64,000 bases of DNA, from positions 124,001-188,000 of the forward strand of contig NZ_LMXN01000010.1 in NCBI RefSeq assembly GCF_001442615.1. Reading direction: 5' to 3'. The first letter of the stretch is position 1, and every line of letters starts with the position of its first letter. This DNA is from Algoriphagus resistens. Its GTDB lineage: Bacteria; Bacteroidota; Bacteroidia; Cytophagales; Cyclobacteriaceae. Both the position numbers and the translations under genes were made by a program. Under the pieces are notes generated by a model. That model did no database searches, was not told the origin of the DNA, and saw nothing but the letters and a program-made list of their open reading frames with translations. Shown one piece after another: positions 1 through 8,911 of this stretch.

Positions 1-258
1 GATTTTAAAATAACTTCTGTACATACCGTAGGGGGTTAAGTTTTGATAAGGTCTTCTTGGCCTGATAATGCCGGGACGGAACAGGAGCAATACATCAAGA
101 ATAAACTTCCAGTCTGCTTTACGCTTTCCCAGTGTTTTGAAATTTCTTTCATAAACCTCCCATAAATCGCCTTCGATATAGTCCTGCATCCTCGGATGGC
201 AAAACCAGCGGAAGAAGCTGACAAACAGTTTCGGCGGAGAAGGCTGTTGATTTTTCAT
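1..258 (-). CDS. ABC transporter permease, FtsX/MacB type with N-terminal prefix domain (5' part only)
   Basis: The gene runs off the left edge, so only the first 86 codons are present. The start is the ATG at 258, 3 bases after the stop of the PadR gene. The peptide begins MKNQQPSPPKLFVSFFRWF and continues with CHPRMQDYIEGDLWEVYERN and a Lys/Arg-rich stretch leading into FILDVLLLFRPG. This pattern matches the short cytoplasmic prefix domain found before the first membrane segment of many Bacteroidota FtsX-like permeases. Such permeases act as MacB-like exporters or stress transporters in the inner membrane, and an upstream PadR gene is typical for the family. The substrate cannot be told from this fragment. 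Confidence 0.75.
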   Translation of the reverse strand, partial: MKNQQPSPPKLFVSFFRWFCHPRMQDYIEGDLWEVYERNFKTLGKRKADWKFILDVLLLFRPGIIRPRRPYQNLTPYGMYRSYFKI

Positions 259-261
259 GGC

Positions 262-606
262 TTAAATTCCAGCAAGATTCGACTGCCAGATGGTTTCTGG
301 GATGGCAGCCCAGAGACCGTCCCGGGTATCTTTAGCGTATTGAATAGCCTTTTTGCCTGTAGCGGTAATTTCAAAATATCTTCGTGGCCGCCCAGCACGC
401 TCTTCCGTAGATTCACCTGCAAAGGATTTTAGGTAACCTTTGTCCTCCATCCTATTCAATGCAGTGTGCAGCGCCCCCATGCTGACAGTTCGTTTCAACC
501 GGGATTCAATCTCATCTTTGATAGCCACACTGTAGGCAACATTATTCAGTATCCCAACGGTGAGGATTACGATCTCTTCAAACTCCCCCAGCTGATAGTC
601 TTTCAT
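262..606 (-). CDS. PadR family transcriptional regulator
   Basis: This 114-residue protein is a PadR-type winged-helix repressor. Seen directly: the N-terminal LGEFEEIVILTVGIL helix, the recognition region with VSMGALHTALNRMEDKGYL, and the wing with RAGRPRRYFEITATGKKA, all in family order and at the usual small size. PadR dimers normally repress a neighbouring gene and release DNA on binding a small hydrophobic ligand or on stress. It lies 3 bases upstream of the ABC permease gene in the same direction, so it most likely controls that transporter and itself. The start is the ATG at 606; an inverted repeat just upstream (609-630) is a candidate operator. Confidence 0.9.
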   Translation of the reverse strand: MKDYQLGEFEEIVILTVGILNNVAYSVAIKDEIESRLKRTVSMGALHTALNRMEDKGYLKSFAGESTEERAGRPRRYFEITATGKKAIQYAKDTRDGLWAAIPETIWQSNLAGI

Positions 607-608
607 AA

Positions 609-630
609 TAGATAGTCGGTATATTATCTA
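609..630 (-). promoter_or_regulatory. Inverted repeat upstream of the PadR gene, candidate operator
   Basis: TAGATA (609-614) and TATCTA (625-630) form a 6-bp inverted repeat with a 10-base AT-rich spacer, starting 3 bases upstream of the PadR start codon. PadR proteins bind dyad sites in their own promoters, so this is a plausible autoregulatory site. The short arms mean chance is not excluded. Confidence 0.35.
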
Positions 631-921
631 AATGTAGGAATAATAATTATGCCAGATTGGTAATTGCGTTTTTTGGCCCTTTTGGCCAGTATTATGAAAT
701 TGGAGCTGTCCGTCCTAGGACAAAAATGGGCGAAATTGGGAAATTAACGCTTTCCCTATATTGAGCTTTGAAATCAACATGTCGTGCGCATAAAAATACA
801 TTCATGAAGAAGAATTTCACAAACGGAGAAGAAAGTTGAACCTCTGTAGCCTGCAGTCTGAGAAACACCCAGATGCTCTTTGACACAGGCCATAGCGATA
901 GCGGGAGCACTAGTCCCTTCA
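631..921. other. Intergenic stretch with no supported gene
   Basis: Between the PadR promoter and the aspS terminator I see no convincing gene. A minus-strand open frame of 83 codons (692-943) runs through the terminator hairpin and has a Phe/Val/Leu-rich sequence that matches no family I know. No repeat of the types found elsewhere in the window was recognised here. Confidence 0.5.
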
Positions 922-958
922 ATAAAAAAGGCTGCCACATCATTAATGCGGCAGCCTT
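922..958 (-). terminator. Rho-independent terminator of aspS
   Basis: Arms 928-936 and 950-958 (AAGGCTGCC / GGCAGCCTT) form a 9-bp stem with a 13-base loop. Read on the minus strand it is followed by a run of T (927-922). It lies 22 bases downstream of the aspS stop codon. Confidence 0.85.
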
Positions 959-980
959 CCCGAGCCTGGTTTTGGCTTAC

Positions 981-2735
981 TTATTTCTTCACAGCCAGCT
1001 GAATCGAAAGCTCGGTCAACTGCTCATCGGCAATGCTACTTGGAGAATCGATCATCACATCCCTGCCAGAGTTGTTCTTAGGGAAGGCGATGTAATCTCT
1101 GATGGAATCTGATCCACCGAAAATCGCGCAAAGTCTATCAAATCCAAAGGCAATTCCCCCGTGTGGCGGTGCTCCGTATTCGAAGGCCTCCATCAGGAAC
1201 CCAAACTGCTTTTGCGCTTCCTCCTCTGAGAATCCAAGGTGCTTGAACATCAGCTGCTGGGTGCCACGGTCATGAATACGGATGGAACCTCCTCCGATTT
1301 CCACACCATTGATCACCAAATCATAGGCATTTGCCCTTACAGCTCCAGGATCAGTATCAAGCAATGGAATATCTTCTTTCTTTGGAGAAGTAAATGGATG
1401 GTGCATCGCGTGGTAGCGATTGGTTTCCTCGTCCCACTCCAGCAAAGGAAAGTCCATTACCCACAGTGGTTTGAATACCGTTCGGTCCCGGAGTCCCAGG
1501 TCCTCACCCATTTTTAGACGGAGTTCGGAAAGCTGCTTGCGTACTTTGTCCGCATCACCGCTCAAAATCAACATCAGGTCTCCCTGTGCTGCACCAAATG
1601 CATCTGCCCAATCCTGAAGATCATCAGCAGAGTAAAACTTATCTACTGAAGATTTTATAGTGCCATCTGCATTGTACTTGGCATACACCATACCTTTGGC
1701 TCCGATCTGGGGACGCTTCAACCAGTCAGTCAGTGCATCCAGCTGCTTGCGGGTATACGCTGCCGCTCCTTTAGCACAAATACCTACCACCAGTTCAGCC
1801 TGGTCAAAGATGCTAAATCCTTTGCCTTTGGCAAGGTCATTCAGCTCTACAAATTTCATTTCAAAGCGAAGATCAGGCTTGTCATTCCCATAATACCTCA
1901 TGGCATCGGCATGCGTCATTCGCTTCACCTCTTCCAGCTCTACGCCTTTTACCGTACTGAACAGGTGCTTGGTCAATCCCTCAAAGGTGTTGAGGATATC
2001 CTCCTGATCCACGAAAGCCATTTCACAGTCAATCTGGGTAAATTCAGGCTGCCGGTCTGCTCTCAGATCCTCGTCACGAAAGCATTTCACAATCTGAAAA
2101 TACCTATCAAAGCCGGAAACCATCAGCAATTGTTTAAACGTTTGCGGGGACTGGGGTAATGCGTAAAACTCCCCCGGATTAGTACGGCTGGGAACGACAA
2201 AGTCTCGTGCACCTTCGGGAGTGGATTTGATCAAAACAGGGGTTTCTACCTCGATGAAGTTTTGCGCATCCATATACTTACGCGTCTCCTGCATCATTTT
2301 ATGGCGTAATTGGAGCTTTTCTCTCACCACATTCCTTCGTAGATCCAGGTACCTGTATTTCATACGAAGCTCGTCTCCTCCGTCTGTTTCATCCTCGATG
2401 ATAAATGGAGGAACTTTCGAAGCGTTCAGCACTTCAAGTGCTGTTACTTTGATTTCGATCCCCCCTGTCGGGATTTTATCGTTTTTGGACGTCCGCTCGA
2501 TTACTTTACCGGTCGCCTGCACTACGAATTCCCGGCCTAATTCGGCTGCTTTTTCCAACAGCGCTTTTTCGCTGGAATCCTCCTCAAAAATCAATTGGGT
2601 CAATCCGTACCGGTCCCGAAGATCGACCCAGATTAAACCTCCTTTATTTCTTACCCGCTGTACCCAGCCGGCAAGCGTTACTTCCTGATTTACGTGATCC
2701 AGGCGAAGTTCGCCACAAGTATGCGTTCTCAGCAT
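981..2735 (-). CDS. aspS: Aspartate--tRNA ligase
   Basis: AspS charges tRNA-Asp with aspartate using ATP in the cytoplasm. The 584-residue length is normal for the bacterial enzyme. Visible parts: the N-terminal anticodon-binding OB fold (about 1-105) with [22 protein letters not shown]; class II motif 2 around residue 218 ([16 protein letters not shown]); the bacterial GAD insertion in the middle; and class II motif 3 around residue 528 (GIAFGFDRL). The [11 protein letters not shown] and [11 protein letters not shown] stretches are diagnostic. Whether it also charges tRNA-Asn cannot be settled here. It is a single-gene unit with its own terminator (922-958), divergent from the M23 peptidase gene. 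Confidence 0.98.
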   Translation of the reverse strand: MLRTHTCGELRLDHVNQEVTLAGWVQRVRNKGGLIWVDLRDRYGLTQLIFEEDSSEKALLEKAAELGREFVVQATGKVIERTSKNDKIPTGGIEIKVTALEVLNASKVPPFIIEDETDGGDELRMKYRYLDLRRNVVREKLQLRHKMMQETRKYMDAQNFIEVETPVLIKSTPEGARDFVVPSRTNPGEFYALPQSPQTFKQLLMVSGFDRYFQIVKCFRDEDLRADRQPEFTQIDCEMAFVDQEDILNTFEGLTKHLFSTVKGVELEEVKRMTHADAMRYYGNDKPDLRFEMKFVELNDLAKGKGFSIFDQAELVVGICAKGAAAYTRKQLDALTDWLKRPQIGAKGMVYAKYNADGTIKSSVDKFYSADDLQDWADAFGAAQGDLMLILSGDADKVRKQLSELRLKMGEDLGLRDRTVFKPLWVMDFPLLEWDEETNRYHAMHHPFTSPKKEDIPLLDTDPGAVRANAYDLVINGVEIGGGSIRIHDRGTQQLMFKHLGFSEEEAQKQFGFLMEAFEYGAPPHGGIAFGFDRLCAIFGGSDSIRDYIAFPKNNSGRDVMIDSPSSIADEQLTELSIQLAVKK

Positions 2736-3056
2736 TTTATTTTATTTTTTTGGGAGGTCAAAGATAAAGAAATGACTGTGAGAACACACGAATCATTGGA
2801 GGATTAGCATTTTTTTCAAAAATTTCTTCACAGTTTTCCAAAAAACCACGCAAATCATAACAAAAACACATTTTAAGAGAATAGTCTTTTTAATTCCGAA
2901 TTAAGAAATTTCCATAAAATATTTAACCAGCCTTTTTCGTTGGTATGATAGTTGGGTGGCTGCTGCCAAAAGGTTTACACCTCAAAACTTGGATTAAAAG
3001 CCCATTTTTACTTCTTTGGGTTAAATTTTAAAACTCCCTTACTAGTATAGATTACA
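2736..3056. other. Divergent intergenic region aspS / M23 peptidase
   Basis: This 321-base AT-rich stretch must hold the promoters of both flanking genes. I see no ORF with family resemblance, no strong hairpin, and no copy of the dispersed repeats. No clear match to the Bacteroidota TTG...TAnnTTTG promoter could be pinned down. Confidence 0.4.
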
Positions 3057-4364
3057 ATGAAAAAGATTTGGATAGGAATTGCTGCATTAGTTATCACCAT
3101 CGGCGCAGCATCTTCACTCCAATTTTTCAGTCTACCTTTTCAGGCAGAAAAGGAAGCAGAGATCGTAGAACCTCCATTGATCGATTCCCTTGAGAATCAG
3201 GTTTTTCTATATGGGATCAATGTCACCGGACTGAATATTGTGGAAGGAACGGTAAGCAAAAACCAAACGCTGGGGTCTATTCTCGCCCCTTTTAATGTTC
3301 CCTACCAGATCATTGATGAAATAGCAAAAAAGTCAAAGGCCATTTTTGATGTCAGAGGGATAGCTGCCAACAAGAAATTTACGGTAGTAACCCCAGCGGA
3401 TTCTACCAAGGCCCAGTTTTTCATCTACGAGCCCAACCCTGCCGAATACGTTGTATTCAACCTGGATTCCATCGATATATATAAAGCAGAAAAACCTGCT
3501 GAGTACAGAACCAAAGAAGCTGGCGGAATTATCAATTCCAACCTCTCTGCAGATATGGGAAGTCAGGGAGTGACTTATGATATCATTGACCAGTTCGCAG
3601 ATCTGTACGGCTGGTCTATTGATTTTGGAGCTTTGCAAAAGGGTGACAAATTCAAGGTCTCTTATCAGGAAAAAGTAATAGACGGAATTGTCGTGGGAGT
3701 GTCCGACATTCAGACTGCATTTTTTGAGCACAAAGGCGAACCCTATTATGCGATCCCGTTTGAGCAAAATGGTGAAATCAACTTTTTCGACCAAAACGGT
3801 GAAAGCTTCAAAAAAGCATTTTTGAGAGATCCTTTGAAATACACCAGAATCAGTTCCAGATACAATCTGCGTAGATTCCACCCGGTACAGAAGCGATACA
3901 AAGCACATTTGGGTACAGATTACGCTGCTCCAAGAGGAACAGAGATCCGTTCGGTAGGAGAAGGAACAGTGACCGATGCGCGATACACTTCCGCCAACGG
4001 AAACTATGTAAAGATCAAACATAACGGGACCTATACCACCCAATACCTACACATGTCCAAAATTGCCAAAGGCATCAAGCCTGGCACAAGGATCAGGCAA
4101 GGGCAGGTAATTGGCTATGTGGGAAGTACAGGTTTGGCCACAGGCCCGCATTTATGCTTTAGATTCTGGAAAAATGGTAAGCAAGAAGATTGGTTACAAG
4201 AAAAAATACCTCCTTCTGAGCCAATTGCAGCAAGTAATAGAATGGCTTTTGAGTCCACAAAAATTGAATACATGGAGAAATTGGCCGCCATTAGGCTGCC
4301 CGGAGACCCAGAAGTCTTGCTTGCAGAAACACCAAAGCCTACTGAACCTATAAAAAGCGAATAA
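3057..4364 (+). CDS. M23 family peptidoglycan metallopeptidase with HxC in place of HxH
   Basis: This 435-residue envelope protein has one N-terminal membrane segment or uncleaved signal (about 4-26), a long linker, and a C-terminal LytM/M23 domain (about 265-390). M23 enzymes are zinc endopeptidases that cut peptidoglycan cross-links during growth. The first zinc pair is H284 and D288 (HLGTD) and the catalytic His is H332 (YLHMS). The last motif, normally HxH, reads H365-L-C367, so the third zinc ligand would be cysteine. I believe this variant occurs in Bacteroidota homologues but cannot verify it here. It is a single-gene unit closed by a strong terminator. Confidence 0.9.
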   Translation: MKKIWIGIAALVITIGAASSLQFFSLPFQAEKEAEIVEPPLIDSLENQVFLYGINVTGLNIVEGTVSKNQTLGSILAPFNVPYQIIDEIAKKSKAIFDVRGIAANKKFTVVTPADSTKAQFFIYEPNPAEYVVFNLDSIDIYKAEKPAEYRTKEAGGIINSNLSADMGSQGVTYDIIDQFADLYGWSIDFGALQKGDKFKVSYQEKVIDGIVVGVSDIQTAFFEHKGEPYYAIPFEQNGEINFFDQNGESFKKAFLRDPLKYTRISSRYNLRRFHPVQKRYKAHLGTDYAAPRGTEIRSVGEGTVTDARYTSANGNYVKIKHNGTYTTQYLHMSKIAKGIKPGTRIRQGQVIGYVGSTGLATGPHLCFRFWKNGKQEDWLQEKIPPSEPIAASNRMAFESTKIEYMEKLAAIRLPGDPEVLLAETPKPTEPIKSE

Positions 4365-4388
4365 GTGCATTTGCAGAGAAATTACCTA

Positions 4389-4419
4389 AGTGCAAACCAG
4401 CAGGTTTGCACTTTTTTTA
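4389..4419 (+). terminator. Terminator of the M23 peptidase gene
   Basis: AGTGCAAACC (4389-4398) pairs with GGTTTGCACT (4403-4412) over a 4-base loop, followed by a T run to 4419. Confidence 0.88.
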
Positions 4420-4605
4420 TTTTAAGCCAGGAAGCACCAAGTCTAATTCCTGGTTAGGATCAGTTCAAGTCTTTTGATGTGAACTCAATTTATCGCAGAC
4501 TTCAGATTGCCTTCTGGAGTATCCATAAATCCGGATTTAATACCTACGGGTCTGAAGACTTTTCCCAGATTAAGTAACTTGCAGCGCAAATCCATTTAAA
4601 ATTCC

Positions 4606-5337
4606 TTGGAAAAAGATCAACACATACGAATCAATAAGTACCTGAGTGAGGTTGGCTTTTGCTCCAGACGTGGCGCGGACAAGCTTCTGGAAGAAGGCAG
4701 GATCACCATCAATGGAAAAGTACCTGAACTCGGCACCAAAGTAGGCCCATCTGATGTGGTCGCAGTGGATGGGGAAGCGGTGGGCAAACCAAAAGAAGTG
4801 CATACTTACATTGCCTTCAACAAACCTGTGGGCATTGTGAGCACTACGGATACTAAAGGCGAAAAGGATAACATCATCGATTACATCGGCCATACACAGC
4901 GGATTTTTCCGATCGGAAGACTGGATAAGGATAGTGAAGGGCTGATTTTTTTGACCAGTGAAGGGGATATCGTCAATAAGATTCTTCGCTCTAAAAACAA
5001 CCATGAAAAGGAGTATATCGTCACGGTGGATCGGCCAGTGAACGACGAATTCATCAAACTGATGGGCTCCGGAGTCCCGATATTGGACACCGTAACAGAC
5101 CCTTGCACCGTAGAACGAATCAGCAAATTCAAATTCCGGATTATTCTAACCCAAGGACTTAACCGCCAGATCAGGCGAATGTGCGAGCACTTTGGTTTTA
5201 AAGTAGTTCAGCTTAAACGCATAAGAATCATGAATGTGCATTTGGATATTCCCGTAGGCAAATGGCGAGACCTGACCGAGAAGGAACTTGCAGGGATCAA
5301 TGAGATGATAGCTGATAGCTCTAAGACATTTGATTGA
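4606..5337 (+). CDS. rluF: 23S rRNA pseudouridine synthase, RluF type
   Basis: The 243-residue protein starts with an S4 RNA-binding domain (about 6-60, [20 protein letters not shown]). It continues with an RsuA/RluB/E/F-type synthase domain with the catalytic motif [10 protein letters not shown] (104-113, catalytic Asp107) and [14 protein letters not shown] near the C-terminus. The S4 domain and overall match favour RluF, which modifies U2604 of 23S rRNA; the exact target is inferred. The start must be a TTG: an in-frame TAA lies at 4597-4599, only 9 bases upstream of TTG 4606, and the conserved S4 residues begin right after it. A second, S4-less relative is at 46138-46758. Confidence 0.85.
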   Translation: MEKDQHIRINKYLSEVGFCSRRGADKLLEEGRITINGKVPELGTKVGPSDVVAVDGEAVGKPKEVHTYIAFNKPVGIVSTTDTKGEKDNIIDYIGHTQRIFPIGRLDKDSEGLIFLTSEGDIVNKILRSKNNHEKEYIVTVDRPVNDEFIKLMGSGVPILDTVTDPCTVERISKFKFRIILTQGLNRQIRRMCEHFGFKVVQLKRIRIMNVHLDIPVGKWRDLTEKELAGINEMIADSSKTFD

Positions 5338-5406
5338 GGGATAGCGTAGCTGCCTGTTTCTCCAAAATACTGCTTTCCAAGAAACTGCACAACCCAAATC
5401 ATTTTT

Positions 5407-6255
5407 CTATTTCTGGTAAACCCGGACATAATCCACTACATACGCCCTGGGAAATGAAGAGCCGCTGGGATCACCACCGTTCCCTCCAATGGCCAGGTTC
5501 AGTAAAATATAATGTGGCTGATGAAAGGGATTAAATCCATCAGGATTTACAGTTCTGGCTAAATCTATTTCATTCAGCAATTCATTATCCAAGAAAAGCC
5601 TAATCGATTCTTCCGTCCATTCCATTCTCCAGAGATGGAATTTATCCGGCCAGTCGGGATCTTTTTCCAAAAACTCAGCGAACGGGATTTTAGCTTCATC
5701 CCATTTGGCATTGTATTGCCCCTCATCTGCCCAGGCGGCATTTGCAAGAATGGTCGCTTCCCCCTTAACACGGTAATATTCCATTAGGTCGATTTCCCCA
5801 TTAGAAGGCCAGGGTTCGGTAATTCCCAGTGTCCAGATCGCCGGCCACATGCCCATAGCTGTGTCGATCTTGGCCCGAACTTCCATGATTCCATATTGGA
5901 ATTCATACTTTCCACGCGTGTTGATACTTGATGAAGTGTATTCTCCAAACTCCCTGTTTCTCCTCCAATCGGTACTCCCAGCATCGTAATTTACATTTTT
6001 CACCTGCTCTCTTTTCCCGGTAATCACCAGCATTCCGTTCGTTATTTCGGCATTTGGTTCTTGGTACCACTGCAATTCATTATTCCTTTTGAACCCGGCT
6101 TCAAAAGACCAAAAAGCAGGATTTACTTTTCCTTCCTGATCAAATTCTTCCTGCCAGACCAGTTTGTATGCTGTTCCATCAGGGTTGAATTGAGCTTGGG
6201 CGCAAATGGACACTCCAAGGGATAGTAGCAGAACGAAAAGCCTGTGCATGGTCAA
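5407..6255 (-). CDS. Glycoside hydrolase family 16 (beta-glucanase/laminarinase-like), secreted
   Basis: The 282-residue protein carries a signal peptide (about 1-22, cleavage near AQAQ) followed by one GH16 jelly-roll domain. The catalytic signature is seen as GEIDLMEYY around residues 153-161, matching ExDxxE, with nucleophile and acid/base glutamates two turns apart. Upstream is MGMWPAIWTLG, typical of the glucan-binding cleft, and the domain ends with YVVDYVRVYQK. GH16 enzymes of this kind hydrolyse beta-1,3- or mixed beta-1,3/1,4-glucans such as laminarin. There is no type IX sorting domain or carbohydrate module. No transporter is adjacent, so it appears to be a stand-alone enzyme. Confidence 0.93.
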   Translation of the reverse strand: MTMHRLFVLLLSLGVSICAQAQFNPDGTAYKLVWQEEFDQEGKVNPAFWSFEAGFKRNNELQWYQEPNAEITNGMLVITGKREQVKNVNYDAGSTDWRRNREFGEYTSSSINTRGKYEFQYGIMEVRAKIDTAMGMWPAIWTLGITEPWPSNGEIDLMEYYRVKGEATILANAAWADEGQYNAKWDEAKIPFAEFLEKDPDWPDKFHLWRMEWTEESIRLFLDNELLNEIDLARTVNPDGFNPFHQPHYILLNLAIGGNGGDPSGSSFPRAYVVDYVRVYQK

Positions 6256-6360
6256 TTTGAATGTAAAGAAGAGATCAAGATAAACCCAAAATAGTTTTAT
6301 TAAAAGGATATCAACTATTCCGGGCTATCAACCAACAACAGCGGCACATTACCTATGCTT

Positions 6361-6450
6361 ATTCACCTGTTTATAATTGTTTTAAAATGGTCAGATGAAA
6401 TCTCGCATTCCGGATAATCATCCATCCGTGTGTTGCCTGCAACATGCACA
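6361..6450 (-). repeat. Dispersed intergenic repeat, type A, copy 1
   Basis: Read on the minus strand this matches the type A element. It has a hairpin TGTTGC-AG-GCAACA, then GGATGATTAT, ATGCGAGATTTCATCTG, TTTTAAAACAATTATAAACAG. The left end has diverged from the GATGAAATCGAGCATG consensus. The right end is not at a start codon here; the GH16 gene begins about 105 bases further on. The stem differs from other copies at two paired positions yet still pairs perfectly. Confidence 0.8.
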
Positions 6451-6551
6451 CCAATAGAATTGGCTTAAACCAGGCAAAGGGCTGCTCCGGGCAAGTCAAT
6501 GGTATTACAACGTATGGACATTCTTCTTTCTTCCTGAATAGGTATGGGAAT

Positions 6552-8909
6552 TTACCTAACCCTGAGTTCCGTACGGCGATTAAGCTGATGCATCGCTTCG
6601 GTACAAGAAATCTCGTTGCAGTCATTTATTGGTTTGGTTTCTCCAAACCAAGTTTCATCCATTCTGCTTTCTTCAATGCCTCTTTCTATCAGGTATTTTT
6701 TAACAACATCAGCTCTACGCTCAGACAATGGCTTATTGTATTCCTCGGAGCCTCTCTGGTCTGTATGCCCTTCTATGTAGAGCATTAAGTTTGGCATACG
6801 CTTCAGCATAATTGCCGTACGCTCCAGTTCTTTCTTGTGGACAGATCTCAGCATAGCCTTATCAAAATCAAAGTAGATGGTCGGTATTGCTGCAAGCTCT
6901 TTCTGTATCTCTTCAAATAATACCAGAGGATTACAGAAGTCCATGTCATTGAAACCCTCAGGCATTTCGTACTGCTTAGCCGGATCAGGGAAAGCCTCAA
7001 GGATAAGTTCTGATCTTCTATTTAGCTGATGTGCTGTTTCAGGACAAGGAACACCATTCCCACAGTCATTCACCAAATTCTGTTCACCGAACCATTCCAG
7101 TCTAATTCTATCAGCTGATACATTATACTGCGCCATGTACTCGGTCACGGCTTTAGCTCTATTAGTAGAAAGGATAATGTTATACTCCTCACTTGCCCTG
7201 GAATCGGTATAAGAGGCTACCAGTAGATCAAGGAAAGGATATTTATTCATCAACTCGCCCAGTTTATCCAAAGCCGGCTTTGCATCATCCCTGATCTTAA
7301 ACTTGTCCAAATCATAATAGACAATATCCACATACACCGGCAGCTGATATGGAATAGCAATGAGCTTGTATTCTCTCTTAACTGTATCGCCAGCAACCCC
7401 CTTGGTAGTAATGCTTTCATCTGTCAGACTAAAATAGCCAGGCTTACTTATTACTATCCCAAAGTCGCTATCAGGTTCCAGCTCTGCCAGCAGTTCTCCG
7501 CTGTTGTCACGCGTCGTCTGTACATTACTGTTTTGGGTCTTGTCCCTTAGCGTAGCCACATAGCTGTCCGTAATCACTGTCCCTTCGCAGTCAATCACCT
7601 TGGCCAAAAACTGCTTATACACTTCTTGCATGGTATATATATCGTCCAATCCCATTCCTCCCTTTCTATTGGAAGAAAGGTAAACTTCCTCCTTACCATC
7701 TTTGCCGACTAGTTCCCGGTAAGCAAAGTCATCTGCCAGGGAGTTGATCGGGATGCCCATGTTTTGCACGTTGCCAAACTGCGTAGTGGTATAGTCGGCC
7801 TGAAAAATATCCATTCCTCCTACACCTGGATGACCGGTGGAACTGAAGTAAAAATTGTCCTCTTTTCTAAAAGCATGGGATTCATTACCGGCAGTATTGA
7901 TTTCTGGACCGAGATTAACAGGTGTTCCGAAATCCATATTCTCGTCATAAGTCACATAGTACAGGTCAGTCCCTCCCATTCCATCAGGCATATCAGAAGT
8001 GAAATAAAGCCGTTTGGCTTCTTCATCCACAAACGGGTTCATTACAGAATAGCCGATTGAATCATTAAATGGTACCGGATTAAAGCCCTCAAGGGTGCCC
8101 TCTTCGGTCAGGTAGCTATAATAAATCTCAGGCTGCACTACAATTCCTTCTTGCTTTTTTACTTTTTTGATCCCTCTGGTGACAGAATAAAAAAGAACGC
8201 CCTGTTCTTTATCAAAACTAGGATCAGAGAAATTATAGGTTCCCGGAACGTTAGAAACCAATTCTGTAATATTTCCAGCTGTATCCTGTTTGTAAACAGA
8301 AAAATATTCCCGGTCTGTAAAATCATTTTTCTCATCACTGAAATATTTATTCTTGGCATCTATTCGCAAACCAGGCATTTCACTGGGAAATTGTCCGCCT
8401 CTATCTGAAACAAAATATTTATTACCATTTGAATCTACTGCTACGCTAAAGTCAGATCCTGAAGAATTCAAGCCCTCAGCGGATTCAATCTTAACCTTCT
8501 TTTTACTTTGGACGCTCAGCAGTTTAGCCACATGCAGACTATCTGCTGTAACCCCTTTTGCTTGAAGAGTACTGACCGCTTCATCGAAATTATCTGTCAA
8601 CTGGGATGCTCTTAGGTATTGGGCATAGTCGGAATTGTCTGCATCCTCATACCCTATAGTAGTTTGCCACCATTTATAGGACTTATCATAGTCACGTAAA
8701 ATATTCTGTACCTCTGAAATTTTTCTGGCCGTCTCATAGGTAGGTTTCTTTTCATAAGACTGTTCATATACCTCCAGGGCATGAGCATAATTCATCAGCT
8801 CCATTTGCATATCCGCATAACGGCTTTTGCTCTTCTGCGCGTTAACCGTCCCTAAAGATCCAAAGAGCATCACTGCGGTAAAACTGAGTAGTGTACATGT
8901 CTTTTTCAT
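6552..8909 (-). CDS. OmpA family protein with PD40-like repeats and two OmpA domains
   Basis: This is an outer-membrane/periplasmic protein of about 785 residues. It has a signal peptide (ending near VNAQ), a TPR-like N-terminal part, a region of beta-propeller (PD40/WD40-like) repeats such as YFTSDMPDGMGGTDLYYV, and two consecutive OmpA peptidoglycan-binding domains (about 530-650 and 670-785). In the second, YFDFDKAMLR and IEGHTDQRGSEEYN are clear. Such proteins sit next to PorP/SprF genes in Bacteroidota and are linked to type IX secretion or gliding. The start chosen is ATG 8909, 2 bases after the PorP/SprF stop; an ATG 12 bases upstream would overlap that gene. Two OmpA domains in tandem is unusual. 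Confidence 0.9.
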   Translation of the reverse strand: MKKTCTLLSFTAVMLFGSLGTVNAQKSKSRYADMQMELMNYAHALEVYEQSYEKKPTYETARKISEVQNILRDYDKSYKWWQTTIGYEDADNSDYAQYLRASQLTDNFDEAVSTLQAKGVTADSLHVAKLLSVQSKKKVKIESAEGLNSSGSDFSVAVDSNGNKYFVSDRGGQFPSEMPGLRIDAKNKYFSDEKNDFTDREYFSVYKQDTAGNITELVSNVPGTYNFSDPSFDKEQGVLFYSVTRGIKKVKKQEGIVVQPEIYYSYLTEEGTLEGFNPVPFNDSIGYSVMNPFVDEEAKRLYFTSDMPDGMGGTDLYYVTYDENMDFGTPVNLGPEINTAGNESHAFRKEDNFYFSSTGHPGVGGMDIFQADYTTTQFGNVQNMGIPINSLADDFAYRELVGKDGKEEVYLSSNRKGGMGLDDIYTMQEVYKQFLAKVIDCEGTVITDSYVATLRDKTQNSNVQTTRDNSGELLAELEPDSDFGIVISKPGYFSLTDESITTKGVAGDTVKREYKLIAIPYQLPVYVDIVYYDLDKFKIRDDAKPALDKLGELMNKYPFLDLLVASYTDSRASEEYNIILSTNRAKAVTEYMAQYNVSADRIRLEWFGEQNLVNDCGNGVPCPETAHQLNRRSELILEAFPDPAKQYEMPEGFNDMDFCNPLVLFEEIQKELAAIPTIYFDFDKAMLRSVHKKELERTAIMLKRMPNLMLYIEGHTDQRGSEEYNKPLSERRADVVKKYLIERGIEESRMDETWFGETKPINDCNEISCTEAMHQLNRRTELRVR

Positions 8910-8911
8910 AA

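Noticed and set aside
692..943. 83-codon minus-strand frame downstream of aspS
   Set aside because: It runs through the aspS terminator hairpin and its sequence looks like random translation.
3333..4043. 236-codon minus-strand frame antisense to the M23 peptidase
   Set aside because: Shadow of the real gene; no domain resemblance and composition unlike the neighbours.
4430..4466. CCAGGAA...TTCCTGG inverted repeat between the M23 and rluF genes
   Set aside because: Only 7 bp with a 13-base loop and no T-tract; chance is likely.
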